Assembly (NCBI RefSeq): GCF_002917095.1
Contig: NZ_PQGA01000009.1
Coordinates: forward strand, 165,941 to 229,940
Source of the DNA: Paraburkholderia eburnea
GTDB taxonomy: Bacteria > Pseudomonadota > Gammaproteobacteria > Burkholderiales > Burkholderiaceae
DNA length: 64,000 nucleotides
Direction: 5' to 3'
Positions 33,279 to 42,135 of the stretch are shown piece by piece. The first letter of the stretch is position 1; the number at the start of each line of letters is the position of its first letter. Made by a program: the position numbers and the translations under genes. Below the pieces are notes generated by a model. That model was not told the origin of the DNA and made no database searches. It saw only the letters and a program-made list of their open reading frames with translations.

Positions 33279-34757
33279 ATGAGGATTGCTGACCGAATTG
33301 CAGATCGCACGAAATCTGGATTTGCGGCGTTGCTGATGATGGGCGCGGCGCAGTTCGCATTCGCTCAGGTGCCGCGGACTATCGACGCCGATCCGGCGCT
33401 TGTCGCCAGGGGCCACCAGCTTGCCGTCGCGGCGGACTGCATGGCCTGCCACACCGCCGTCAACGGCGGCAAGCCATTCGCGGGCGGTTACGGCATCGCC
33501 TCGCCGATGGGCACGATCTATTCGAGCAACATCACGCCTTCAAAGAAGGCGGGCATTGGCAGCTATACGGAGGCGCAGTTCGCGCGCGCGTTGCGCGAGG
33601 GCGTGCGCGCGGACGGCGCGCATCTCTATCCGGCCATGCCCTATACCTCGTACACGGGCTTGAGCGACGACGACGTTCACGCGCTCTACGCCTACTTCAT
33701 GCACGGCGTCGCTCCCGTGGACGAATCCGCCCCGCAAACGAAGCTGCCGTTTCCGTTCGGCGTGCGTGCGTCGATGGCGCTCTGGAACACGCTCTATCTG
33801 CGCGAGCGCCGCTTCGAACCCGATCCGAACCATGACGCGCAATGGAACCACGGCGCGTATCTGGCGAACGTGCTCGCGCACTGCAGCGCCTGCCATACGC
33901 CGCGCAACTTCATGATGGCCGAAGACGCGAAGCAGGATCTGGGCGGCGCGCAACTGGGACCGTGGTACGCGCCGAACATCACCTCGGATGCGGTGAGCGG
34001 GATCGGTGCGTGGAGCGACGCGGAACTCGTGAGCTACCTGAAAACGGGCCGCGCGCCCGGCAAGAATCAGGCAGCGGGACCGATGGCCGAAGCTGTGCAG
34101 AACAGCCTGCAATATCTCTCCGACGACGATCTCGCGGCGATCGTCGTGTATCTGCGCGGCACCAAGCCGATCCGCGATGCGCGCGAGACGAAGCCAGCGT
34201 TCGCGCACGGCGCATCGGCGAGCGTCGAGACTGGCCTGCGCGGCATGCAGCCGTCGAACGCCAACGGCACGCTGAGCACCGGCGCTGCGCTCTTCAGTGG
34301 CTATTGCGCCAGTTGCCATCGCGTGGACGGAACGGGCAGCCCGAGCCAGGCTTATCCATCGCTTTCGGCCAATACGGCGACCGGCTCGCTCAATCCGTCG
34401 AATCTCATCGCGGCGATGCTCTACGGCGTGGATCGTGAAGCGGGCGGTCAGCATGTGCTGATGCCGAATTTTGGCGAGGACTCCTACGTTCAGCCGCTTG
34501 GCGACGATCAGATCGCGTCGATTGCGAATTACGTGCTCGCGCAATACGGCAATGCCGATGTCCATGTCTCGGTTGAAGATGTCGTCGAAGCGCGCAATGG
34601 CGGTCCGCGTCCGCTGCTCGCGCGTCTTCAGCCGGTGATGGTGCCCGGCATCATCGTCGCGGCGTTGCTCGTCATCGGTCTGGTGGTCGCTTTCGTGCGA
34701 CGTGCCCGCCGCCGTGCGCTGGCATCTGTTGCGACGATCAAGACCGAAAAAGTATGA
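33279..34757 (+). CDS. Triheme cytochrome c subunit of the sugar dehydrogenase
   Basis: A 492-aa exported cytochrome with a signal peptide (about 1-30, FAFAQ) and three CxxCH heme sites: CMACH (54-58), CSACH (near 201) and CASCH (near 342). A single membrane helix at about 457-480 anchors it. In the family this beta subunit takes electrons from the FAD/Fe-S subunit and gives them to ubiquinone or oxidases. It starts three bases after the alpha subunit stop and overlaps the porin start by four bases (ATGA). Confidence 0.92.
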   Translation: MRIADRIADRTKSGFAALLMMGAAQFAFAQVPRTIDADPALVARGHQLAVAADCMACHTAVNGGKPFAGGYGIASPMGTIYSSNITPSKKAGIGSYTEAQFARALREGVRADGAHLYPAMPYTSYTGLSDDDVHALYAYFMHGVAPVDESAPQTKLPFPFGVRASMALWNTLYLRERRFEPDPNHDAQWNHGAYLANVLAHCSACHTPRNFMMAEDAKQDLGGAQLGPWYAPNITSDAVSGIGAWSDAELVSYLKTGRAPGKNQAAGPMAEAVQNSLQYLSDDDLAAIVVYLRGTKPIRDARETKPAFAHGASASVETGLRGMQPSNANGTLSTGAALFSGYCASCHRVDGTGSPSQAYPSLSANTATGSLNPSNLIAAMLYGVDREAGGQHVLMPNFGEDSYVQPLGDDQIASIANYVLAQYGNADVHVSVEDVVEARNGGPRPLLARLQPVMVPGIIVAALLVIGLVVAFVRRARRRALASVATIKTEKV

Positions 34758-35974
34758 CCGCCTTTGAAACCGGCACGCGCAGACTCGCCACGCTTGCGGT
34801 ATTCGGCGGCGCGGTCGCCTTTTCAGGGGCCGCCGCCGCGCAAGGCAGCATCACGCTGTCGGGCATCGTCGATGGTGGCTTCGGCTATAGCAGTAATGTG
34901 CGCGTCGCGCAGTCGGCGGGCGCGGCGGGAGCGCCCGCCGACTACGTGGGCCGCCCGAGCTATGGTTTCCAGAGCGGCACCTGGAATGGCGACCGCTGGC
35001 GCCTGATCGGCGCCGAGGACCTGGGCGCGGGCCGCAAGGCGCTGTTTTACTTTGAAAACGGCTTCAATCTGGGTACGGGCGCGGCGGGGCAGAGCGCTCG
35101 TCTGTTCGGTCGGCAATCGTGGATGGGCATCGCCGATGAACGACTCGGTACGCTTACGCTGGGACGCCAGTACGACGCCATTGTCGATATGGTCGGCGCG
35201 ATCGGTCCCACCAGTTTCCTCACGGGCATGGCCGCGCATCCGGGCGATATCGACAACGTCGATAACAATGCGCGCATCAACAGCTCGATCAAGTACGCCA
35301 GTCCACGTCGTTATGGTCTGCAATTCGAGGCAGTTTATGGCTTTGGCGGTGAGGCGGGCAGCGTCGCGGCGCGCAACGCGTGGAGCGTCGGGCTGGCGTA
35401 TCGCGAAGGCCCGCTCAATCTTGCCGCCGCATATTTGCATGCCAATAGCGATTCGGCGCAGGGCGCGTGGAACGGGATTTACGACGGCTACTATTCGTCG
35501 TCGATCAACGAAGGCTTTGCGTCTGCCGCGCGGCTCGATGTGTTCGCTGCTGCGATGACGTATCGCTATCGTGCGCTGACGGCCGGGCTCAACTGGAGTC
35601 ACGCGCGCTACGACGCGGGCGCGGGGTCGTTGTTCGCGGGCAGCGCGATCTTCGATACGGTGCAGGCGACGTTGAGCTGGCAGGCAACGGCTGCGCTGCG
35701 CCTGGCGGGCGGTTACGGCTACACGCACCGCAGTTCGGTAAGCGATGCCGATAGCGCGCAGTATCACGAGTTCAATCTGTCCGTGTTCTACGCGCTGAGC
35801 AAACGCACGTGGCTCTATGGGCTCGTGGGCTATCAGCAGGCCAGTGGGGCCACGCTCGATGCCTGGGGCAATCCCGTGGCGGCGACCGCGTCACTGGGCG
35901 ATGTATCGAACGGCGCGTCGTCGGCGAACGGGCGGCAGGTCGTGGCGCGGCTGGGTTTGAGGCAGTTGTTCTGA
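34754..35974 (+). CDS. Gram-negative porin
   Basis: A 406-aa outer-membrane porin of the Burkholderia OmpC-like class. Signal peptide about 1-30 (VAFSGAAAAQ), then GSITLSGIVDGGFGYSSN, DRWRLIGAEDLG, GRQSWMGIADERLGTLTLGR and a terminal aromatic (RLGLRQLF), the usual porin landmarks. Translational overlap with the cytochrome gene suggests the porin supplies sugar substrate to the periplasmic dehydrogenase. No clear terminator follows. Confidence 0.88.
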   Translation: MTAFETGTRRLATLAVFGGAVAFSGAAAAQGSITLSGIVDGGFGYSSNVRVAQSAGAAGAPADYVGRPSYGFQSGTWNGDRWRLIGAEDLGAGRKALFYFENGFNLGTGAAGQSARLFGRQSWMGIADERLGTLTLGRQYDAIVDMVGAIGPTSFLTGMAAHPGDIDNVDNNARINSSIKYASPRRYGLQFEAVYGFGGEAGSVAARNAWSVGLAYREGPLNLAAAYLHANSDSAQGAWNGIYDGYYSSSINEGFASAARLDVFAAAMTYRYRALTAGLNWSHARYDAGAGSLFAGSAIFDTVQATLSWQATAALRLAGGYGYTHRSSVSDADSAQYHEFNLSVFYALSKRTWLYGLVGYQQASGATLDAWGNPVAATASLGDVSNGASSANGRQVVARLGLRQLF

Positions 35975-36020
35975 GTACGCCTTGCTGAACGCCTTGCCAA
36001 AGTTAGGGTCCCCCACCCAT

Positions 36021-36058
36021 TGACGCCGCCTGGCGATTTTGCGATACAGAATATAATT
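36021..36058 (+). promoter_or_regulatory. Promoter candidate of the IclR gene
   Basis: TATAAT is perfect at 36053-36058. TTGACG at 36021-36026 is too far (26 bp) to pair with it but pairs with GATACA (36044-36049) at 17 bp, so either two overlapping promoters exist or only one is used. The IclR start is at 36110. Confidence 0.4.
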
Positions 36059-36109
36059 CCGCCGACCAACCGCCCGCGGTGAACCGCGCATCCTATTCCT
36101 ACTATCGCA

Positions 36110-36916
36110 ATGTCTGATACTGCGCAGAAGCCGGCCCGAGCAAGCGCCCACAAGGAAGATCGCCATTTCGTCACCGCGCTTGCGCGCGGGCTAGACGTCC
36201 TCGCGTGCTTTCGCGGCGGCGACACGACCCTGACCAATCAGGAAATCGCCCAGCGCTGCAAGCTGCCGAGATCGACGGTTTCGCGGCTGACGATGACGCT
36301 GACCAGGCTGGGCTACCTCATCCATCTGGAAGACACCGGACGCTATCGCCTGGGCACGGCCTGTCTCGCGCTGGGCAGTTCGATGCTCGCCAGGCTCGAC
36401 GTGCGCAAGCTCGCGCGGCCCATGATGCAGGAGCTTTCCGAGTTTTCAGGCGGCACGGTGTCGCTCGGCGTGCGCGACCGCCTGTCGATGTTGTATATCG
36501 AAAGCTGCCGCAGCACGGCGGCGTTGGCGCTCACGCTCGATGTGGGTTCGCGCATTCCGCTCGCCACTTCCGCGATCGGGCGTGCGTGGCTCGCCGCTGT
36601 GCCCGAGCGCGAGCGGGAGGACGTGATGGAACAGATTCGCGAACTCGACGACGTGGCGTGGCCCGGCGTTCGGCGCGGCATCGAGCAGGGCGTGAGCGAT
36701 CATGCGGAACTGGGCGTGACCTGCTCGTTTGGCGAATGGCAGAAGGACGTGAACGGCATCGCACGCGCGTTCGAACCGGGCGGCGGCTTGCCCGTCATGG
36801 CGATCAATATAGGTGGACCTTCCTTTTCGCTTACACAGAAGTTTCTGCTCGACGAAGTGAAACCACGGTTGTTGCAGATGATCGCTCAACTCGAAGCGGC
36901 GATCGCGGGTCAATAA
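36110..36916 (+). CDS. IclR-family transcriptional regulator
   Basis: A 268-aa regulator. The N-terminal winged helix is FVTALARGLDVLACF with TNQEIAQRCKLPRSTVSRLT, and the effector domain contains GVRDRLSMLYIESCRSTAAL, all typical of IclR/PcaR-type proteins that sense small acids. It ends at an intrinsic terminator. The next unit starts with a palindrome (37153) that recurs three times in front of the ABC importer and SDR about 10 kb away, so this regulator is a good, unproven candidate for controlling that set. Confidence 0.9.
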   Translation: MSDTAQKPARASAHKEDRHFVTALARGLDVLACFRGGDTTLTNQEIAQRCKLPRSTVSRLTMTLTRLGYLIHLEDTGRYRLGTACLALGSSMLARLDVRKLARPMMQELSEFSGGTVSLGVRDRLSMLYIESCRSTAALALTLDVGSRIPLATSAIGRAWLAAVPEREREDVMEQIRELDDVAWPGVRRGIEQGVSDHAELGVTCSFGEWQKDVNGIARAFEPGGGLPVMAINIGGPSFSLTQKFLLDEVKPRLLQMIAQLEAAIAGQ

Positions 36917-36921
36917 AGACG

Positions 36922-36949
36922 AAGGCGCGGCAGCTTGCTCGCGCCTTTT
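36922..36949 (+). terminator. Intrinsic terminator after the IclR gene
   Basis: AAGGCGCG (36922-36929) pairs with CGCGCCTT (36940-36947) and is followed by T residues (36946-36949). It is 5 bp after the stop. Confidence 0.8.
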
Positions 36950-37070
36950 CATTTGCGAAAAATATTTCGGCATCCAAATTGAAATGGGTGGGATTCCCCT
37001 TTTTGAGCGGGGAATTCCGCGCGCCATATCATGCCGCGCGAATCGCGCCGGAAGAATCCTGGCGTTCAAG

Positions 37071-37096
37071 CCCCACCACTGGCCAGTGGGGTTTTT
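37071..37096 (+). terminator. Second terminator between IclR and the kinase gene
   Basis: CCCCAC (37071-37076) pairs with GTGGGG (37086-37091), followed by five T. The inner sequence contains the palindrome CACTGGCCAGTG. As the IclR gene already has a terminator, this one either insulates the downstream operon or ends a separate short transcript from about 36950. Confidence 0.7.
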
Positions 37097-37152
37097 CCTG
37101 ATCTGTTGAACCGAATCGGCGCTTTACACCGCCGCAGACTCCGCGTTAGCAT

Positions 37153-37167
37153 TTCTGCAGTGCAGAA
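37153..37167. promoter_or_regulatory. Operator TTCTGCA-G-TGCAGAA upstream of the kinase/ACAD/ligase operon
   Basis: A perfect 7-1-7 palindrome, with an additional TGCAGAA half-site at 37181-37187. The same motif with one to three changes is at 46906, 46991 and 47060. It is 43 bp upstream of the kinase start. Confidence 0.7.
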
Positions 37168-37210
37168 TTCATGATTGCTTTGCAGAATGATCCGGAGGCA
37201 TGTCGATTCC

Positions 37211-38299
37211 ATGAGCATCGATCTCCAGTCGAGCTTCAGCGGGACGCGACCCGTCGCGCCCGCACACGCATTCGACGTCGCGCGCCTGCGCGCATGGATG
37301 CGCGAGCACGTTGACGGATTGACAGGCGAGTTGCGCGTCGAGCAATTCAAGGGTGGCCAGTCGAATCCCACCTTCCTGCTTGAGGCCGCCGGTGCGCGCT
37401 ACGTGCTGCGCCGCAAGCCGCCGGGCGCGCTGCTGCCTTCGGCGCACGCGGTGGAGCGCGAATATCGCGTGATCCGCGCGCTCGCACAGACCGACGTGCC
37501 GGTTGCGAAAGCCTATGCGCTTTGCGAGGACGCCGATGTGATCGGCTCGCCGTTCTACCTCATGGAGTACGTGGAGGGCCGCATCTTTTGGGACGCCGCG
37601 CTGCCGGACATGACGCGCGAGGCGCGCGGCGCGATCTACGGCGAGATGAATCGCGTGATCGCCGCGCTGCATTCCGTCGATCCCGATGCCATTGGCCTGA
37701 GCGATTATGGGCGCGCGGGCAACTATATCGAGCGTCAGGTCACGCGCTGGACGCGCCAGTATCGCGCTGCGGAAACCGAACGTATCGAAGCCGCCGACCA
37801 GTTGATCGACTGGCTGCCGAAGCACATACCGCAAGGCGACGAGCGCCGCATCGTGCATGGCGATTATCGGCTGGATAACGTCATCTTCGATTCGCACGAG
37901 CCGCGCATTCTCGCCGTGCTCGACTGGGAGCTTTCGACGCTTGGCCATCCGCTTGTTGACTTCGCGTATCACTGCATGATCTGGCATATGCAGGCGGGCG
38001 CGCGGCGCGGGCTGATGGGCCTCGATATCGCGGCGCTCGGCATCCCCGACGAAAAGACCTATCTGCAGCGCTATCTGGAAACGGTTGCGCGGGCATCCAA
38101 CTCGCCAGTCGCACAAGCGGACTGGGGGTACTACCTCGTTTTCAATATGTTCCGGCTGGTAGGCATCCTGCAAGGCGTGATGGCGCGCGCGTTGCAGGGC
38201 AACGCTTCCAACGCGCTCGCGCTCGAAACCGGGCGGCGCACGCGGCCGCTGGCGGAGCAGGCCTGGGCGCTCGCGCGCCAGGTCGACGCCATGCGCTAG
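37211..38299 (+). CDS. Aminoglycoside-phosphotransferase-fold kinase, ACAD10/11-LvaA type
   Basis: A 362-aa kinase-like protein. It carries GGQSNPTFLL (phosphate-loop region), YVLRRKPPG with the ATP-contacting Lys, HGDYRLDN at 216-223 (Brenner motif with catalytic Asp and Mg-binding Asn) and LDWELSTLGHP, the metal Asp. This subfamily is fused to acyl-CoA dehydrogenases in animal ACAD10/11 and is called LvaA in Pseudomonas levulinate catabolism, where it phosphorylates the 4-hydroxyl of hydroxyacyl-CoA. A GGAGG lies 12 bases before the chosen start. The operon continues with an acyl-CoA dehydrogenase and a ligase; no LvaB-like partner is next to it. Confidence 0.85.
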   Translation: MSIDLQSSFSGTRPVAPAHAFDVARLRAWMREHVDGLTGELRVEQFKGGQSNPTFLLEAAGARYVLRRKPPGALLPSAHAVEREYRVIRALAQTDVPVAKAYALCEDADVIGSPFYLMEYVEGRIFWDAALPDMTREARGAIYGEMNRVIAALHSVDPDAIGLSDYGRAGNYIERQVTRWTRQYRAAETERIEAADQLIDWLPKHIPQGDERRIVHGDYRLDNVIFDSHEPRILAVLDWELSTLGHPLVDFAYHCMIWHMQAGARRGLMGLDIAALGIPDEKTYLQRYLETVARASNSPVAQADWGYYLVFNMFRLVGILQGVMARALQGNASNALALETGRRTRPLAEQAWALARQVDAMR

Positions 38300-38358
38300 C
38301 GCTGCGCGCACACCGGAAAGCACCTCAATTCAGGCTGATAATTCACGCGGACAAGGCT

Positions 38359-39576
38359 ATGAACTTCGAACACTCGGGCAAGGTGAAGGAACTGCAGGCG
38401 CGTCTCACGGCGTTCATGGAACAGCATGTGTATCCGGCGGAGAAACAGTTCGCCGCGGAGATGGATGAGGCGCGGCGCGCTGGCAATCCGTGGCAGCCCG
38501 CGCCGGTGATGGAGCAACTCAAGGACAAGGCGCGCGCGGCCGATCTTTGGAATCTGTTCCTGCCCGCGCACGAGGGCCACGGCGGCCTCACGAACCTGGA
38601 ATACGCGCCGCTGTGCGAAATCATGGGACGTTCCGCGATCGGCGCGGAGCCGTTCAATTGCTCGGCGCCCGACACGGGCAATATGGAAACCCTGCTGCGC
38701 TATGGCAGCGAAGCGCAAAAACGCGAGTGGCTCACGCCGCTGCTGGACGGCAAGATCCGCTCGGCCTTCGCGATGACGGAGCCTGCAGTGGCGTCCTCGG
38801 ATGCGACCAATATCGAGGCGCGCATCGACCGCGACGGCGATCACTACGTCATCAATGCACGCAAATGGTGGACCTCGGGCGCAAATGATCCGCGCTGCAA
38901 GATCCTTGTTTTCATGGGTAAAACCGATCCCAATGGCGAGAACCGTCATCAGCGCCAGTCGATGGTGCTGGTGCCGCTCGACACGCCTGGCGTGACGGTG
39001 CTACGCCATCTGCCCGTGTTCGGTTACGACGATGCGCCGCATGGTCACGCCGAAGTGCTGTTCGAAAACGTGCGTGTGCCCGTGACGAATGTGCTGCTCG
39101 GCGAGGGGCGCGGCTTCGAGATCGCGCAGGGACGACTCGGGCCGGGCCGCATTCACCATTGTATGCGCCTGATCGGCCGGGCCGAACGCGCGCTCGAAGC
39201 GATGTGTCAACGCACGACGCAGCGCAGCGCCTTTGGCCGCAAGATTGCCGATCAGGGCGTGACGCGCGAACGCATCGCCAATGCGCGCATCCTGATCGAT
39301 CAGGCGCGCTTTCTGGTGCTGCATGCCGCGTGGAAAATGGACGAGGTCGGCAACAAGGCGGCGCGCAAGGAAATCGCCATGATCAAGGTCGCGGCGCCCG
39401 CGATGGCGTGCCAGGTGATCGACTGGGCGATTCAGGCTCACGGCGGCGGCGGGGTGAGCGATGACTTCGGCCTCGCGCGGGCCTATGCGAGCGCACGCAC
39501 GATCCGGCTCGCGGACGGCCCGGACGAGGTGCATCGCAACGCCATCGCCAAGATGGAACTCGCGGCCTACCTTTAA
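38359..39576 (+). CDS. Acyl-CoA dehydrogenase, ACAD10/11-LvaC type
   Basis: A 405-aa flavoenzyme. Family landmarks are FAMTEPAVASSDATNIEARI (FAD/substrate region), FGYDDAPHGHAEVLFENVRV and GPGRIHHCMRLIGRAERALE. The usual C-terminal YEGT block reads LADGPDEVHRNA, as in ACAD10/11 and LvaC, where the enzyme works with phosphorylated 4-hydroxyacyl-CoA to give an enoyl-CoA instead of simple alpha,beta-dehydrogenation. It lies 59 bp after the kinase stop and 16 bp before the ligase. Confidence 0.88.
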   Translation: MNFEHSGKVKELQARLTAFMEQHVYPAEKQFAAEMDEARRAGNPWQPAPVMEQLKDKARAADLWNLFLPAHEGHGGLTNLEYAPLCEIMGRSAIGAEPFNCSAPDTGNMETLLRYGSEAQKREWLTPLLDGKIRSAFAMTEPAVASSDATNIEARIDRDGDHYVINARKWWTSGANDPRCKILVFMGKTDPNGENRHQRQSMVLVPLDTPGVTVLRHLPVFGYDDAPHGHAEVLFENVRVPVTNVLLGEGRGFEIAQGRLGPGRIHHCMRLIGRAERALEAMCQRTTQRSAFGRKIADQGVTRERIANARILIDQARFLVLHAAWKMDEVGNKAARKEIAMIKVAAPAMACQVIDWAIQAHGGGGVSDDFGLARAYASARTIRLADGPDEVHRNAIAKMELAAYL

Positions 39577-39592
39577 GCGGGAGTGCGAAACC

Positions 39593-41173
39593 ATGAACGC
39601 TATTTCGAATCCCGCCGCGCCGTCGCAAGATGCCCCCTTCGCGAGCATCGGCGACCAGATCCGCAATTGGGCCGTTGAGCAGGGCGACCATCCCGCATTG
39701 ATCTGTGAGGGCAAGAGTTACAGCTACGCCGATCTCGACGCGATGATCGACCAATGCGTGAGCGCGCTGCAACGCGACGGCCTCGTGCCTGAGGACGTCG
39801 TCGCGATCTGCGCGAACGCATCGCCCTGGTATGCGGCGGTGTTTCTGGGCGCGCTGCGTGCGGGCGCCGCGGTCGCGCCGCTTGCGCCGTCCGCGCATCC
39901 GGACAGCCTCGCGGGCATGATCGCGAATTCCGGCGCGCGCGTGCTGTTCCTCGATGCCGCTGTACGCGACGCGTTGCAAAGTGCGGACAGGCCGCCCACG
40001 GTACGTAGCGTGCGGCTGGACACGCAAGGCGACGCCGGAGACACCGGCGGTATCGACGCCTGGCTTGCTCCGCGTGGCACGGCGCCACGTCATGTCGAGA
40101 TTCAGCCGCAATGGGCCTTCAACATCATTTATTCGTCGGGGACGACCGGCTTGCCCAAGGGCATCGTGCAGTCGCACGCCATGCGCTTCGCCTACGCGCA
40201 GCGCAGCGTCGAGCGCGGCTATGGGCCTGAGGCGGTCACGCTGATTTCGACGCCGCTCTATTCGAATACGACGCTCGTGAGCTTTTTCCCCACGCTTGCG
40301 CTGGGTGGCACCGTCGTGCTGATGCCGAAGTTCGAAACGAAGCGTTATCTGGAACTGGCGCAACAGCATCGGGCCACGCACACGATGCTCGTGCCGGTGC
40401 AGTATCAGCGCCTCATGGCCGAGCCGGATTTCGGCCGCTACGATCTATCGAGCTTTATTTCGAAGTCCTGTACGAGTGCGCCGTTCAGCGCGCGCGTGAA
40501 AGCGGACGTGGTGCGCCGCTGGCCCGGTAGTCTCACCGAGTTTTACGGCATGACCGAAGGCGGCGCGTCGTGCGAGCTTTGCGCCAACGACCACCCGGAC
40601 AAACTCCATACCGTGGGCCGCGTGATGGCGGGCCACGAGATGCGCCTGATCGACGCTGCGGGCAATGAACTGCCGCCTGGGAGCATCGGCGAAATCGTGG
40701 GCCGTTCGCCGACGATGATGACGGGCTACTATCGTCAGCCCGACAAGACGGCAGAGGCCGAATGGCACGACCGCGACGGCCAGCGTTTCATTCGCACCGG
40801 CGATATTGGCCGCTTCGACGAAGACGGTTTTCTCGTGCTGATGGACCGCAAGAAGGACATGATCATCTCGGGCGGCTTCAACGTGTATCCGAGCGATCTC
40901 GAACAGGTGCTGCTTCAACATGCGGATATCGCGGAAGCGGCGGTCGTGGGCATCGCGTCGGAGCGTTGGGGCGAAACGCCGGTGGCTTTCGTGACGCTGC
41001 GCAGCGGCGCGGTCGTGGATGCCCATGCGCTCGTAAGCTGGGCCAACGAGCGGCTTGGCAAGATGCAGCGGCTTGCCGAAGTGGTGATCGCCGACGCGCT
41101 GCCGCGCAGTGCGATCGGCAAGGTTCTCAAGCGCGAGTTGCGCGAGGGCTTCAAGCCGTCTCGCGCGTATTGA
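39593..41173 (+). CDS. AMP-forming acyl-CoA ligase
   Basis: A 526-aa ANL-family enzyme. It has the P-loop YSSGTTGLPKG near 179-189, EFYGMTEGG, the hinge TGDIGRFDEDGFL, GGFNVYPSDLE and the final catalytic Lys in SAIGKVLKREL. It activates a carboxylic acid to its CoA thioester; the operon suggests a hydroxy acid or keto acid (LvaE-like). The start at 39593 follows GGGAG; an earlier frame opening overlaps the dehydrogenase and is not used. Confidence 0.88.
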   Translation: MNAISNPAAPSQDAPFASIGDQIRNWAVEQGDHPALICEGKSYSYADLDAMIDQCVSALQRDGLVPEDVVAICANASPWYAAVFLGALRAGAAVAPLAPSAHPDSLAGMIANSGARVLFLDAAVRDALQSADRPPTVRSVRLDTQGDAGDTGGIDAWLAPRGTAPRHVEIQPQWAFNIIYSSGTTGLPKGIVQSHAMRFAYAQRSVERGYGPEAVTLISTPLYSNTTLVSFFPTLALGGTVVLMPKFETKRYLELAQQHRATHTMLVPVQYQRLMAEPDFGRYDLSSFISKSCTSAPFSARVKADVVRRWPGSLTEFYGMTEGGASCELCANDHPDKLHTVGRVMAGHEMRLIDAAGNELPPGSIGEIVGRSPTMMTGYYRQPDKTAEAEWHDRDGQRFIRTGDIGRFDEDGFLVLMDRKKDMIISGGFNVYPSDLEQVLLQHADIAEAAVVGIASERWGETPVAFVTLRSGAVVDAHALVSWANERLGKMQRLAEVVIADALPRSAIGKVLKRELREGFKPSRAY

Positions 41174-41212
41174 CGCGAGGCGCGCCGTCTGGCGCGCCTG
41201 TTCGATCGACGC

Positions 41213-42067
41213 TCAAGGCAGACCGGCGCGGGGTACATCCACCCGCGCGGTGCGGATGCGGCCTTCACGGCGCGCGCCGTTCTCCGGTCCGGTGCCGGGG
41301 GCCGTGCAGAGGAACAGCGTACGGCCATCGTCGCCGCCGAGCATACATGCATAGCACTGCTGATCGGTGATCGAAATCATCTCGACAATGCCGCGACCCT
41401 CCATCACGCGCAACACGCGATTGCCGCGTGCGTCCGCGACCCAGATCGCGCCTTCGGCGTCGAGGCAGATTCCGTCGGGATAGCTGCCCGCCAGATCGGC
41501 AAAGACGCGGCGGTGCGCGAGCGTGCCGTCGGGCGCGACATCGAAAGCGCTCAGGCGTTGGCCGAATGTTTCGGCCACGATCAAGGTGCGGCCATCGGGC
41601 GTGAGCGCCATGCCGTTGGGAAACTGCAACTCGCGCGCAGCCACGCGCACCGTGCCGTCGGGCGACACGCAGAGCAGGTCGGTCGCGCGCGGTGTTTCTC
41701 CCGCATACAGATCGAAGCCGAAATTGCCGATATACGCGCGCCCCATGGCATCGACGAGCATGTCGTTGCAGGGGCCGGGAACATGGCCGGACAGCGTCGC
41801 CAGTGTGGACGTCTCGCCGTCGCTGACGTGCAACAAGCGGCAATCGTGCATCGATACGGCCAGCATCGCGCCATCGGGGCGCCAGCCCAGACCGCTCGGG
41901 CACGCGTCCACGCGCGCGATAAGGTCGATGTGACCTTGCGCGTCCGCGCGCAGGATTTCATGGCGATAAAAGTCGGAGAACCAGAGCTGGCCCGCGTGCC
42001 AGCGCGGTGCCTCAGGAAAGCAAAGCCCGACGACGAAGTCGTCGAGCGTGGCGGTGAGTGTCGTCAT
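41213..42067 (-). CDS. SMP-30/gluconolactonase-family lactonase
   Basis: A 284-aa six-bladed beta-propeller hydrolase. Metal-binding positions are recognisable: Glu in CFPEAPRW (about 18), Asn in FPNGMAL (about 150) and Asp in SYPDGICLD (about 198). Members open gamma- and delta-lactones of sugars or hydroxy acids. It is convergent with the ligase gene and downstream of the ABC importer genes on the same strand, 68 bp after the binding-protein gene, so it is likely the last gene of that operon. Confidence 0.85.
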   Translation of the reverse strand: MTTLTATLDDFVVGLCFPEAPRWHAGQLWFSDFYRHEILRADAQGHIDLIARVDACPSGLGWRPDGAMLAVSMHDCRLLHVSDGETSTLATLSGHVPGPCNDMLVDAMGRAYIGNFGFDLYAGETPRATDLLCVSPDGTVRVAARELQFPNGMALTPDGRTLIVAETFGQRLSAFDVAPDGTLAHRRVFADLAGSYPDGICLDAEGAIWVADARGNRVLRVMEGRGIVEMISITDQQCYACMLGGDDGRTLFLCTAPGTGPENGARREGRIRTARVDVPRAGLP

Positions 42068-42135
42068 GGAGCCTCGCGAATGAAATACGGGCCGCGCCTG
42101 CTACCCGGTTGCGGCCCGTTGCATCACATCAAAGG

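Noticed and set aside
31491..33452. 653-codon reverse frame across the sugar dehydrogenase genes
   Set aside because: Shadow frame of the flavoprotein gene; composition is Arg/Val/Ala/His-rich without any family motif or ribosome-binding site.
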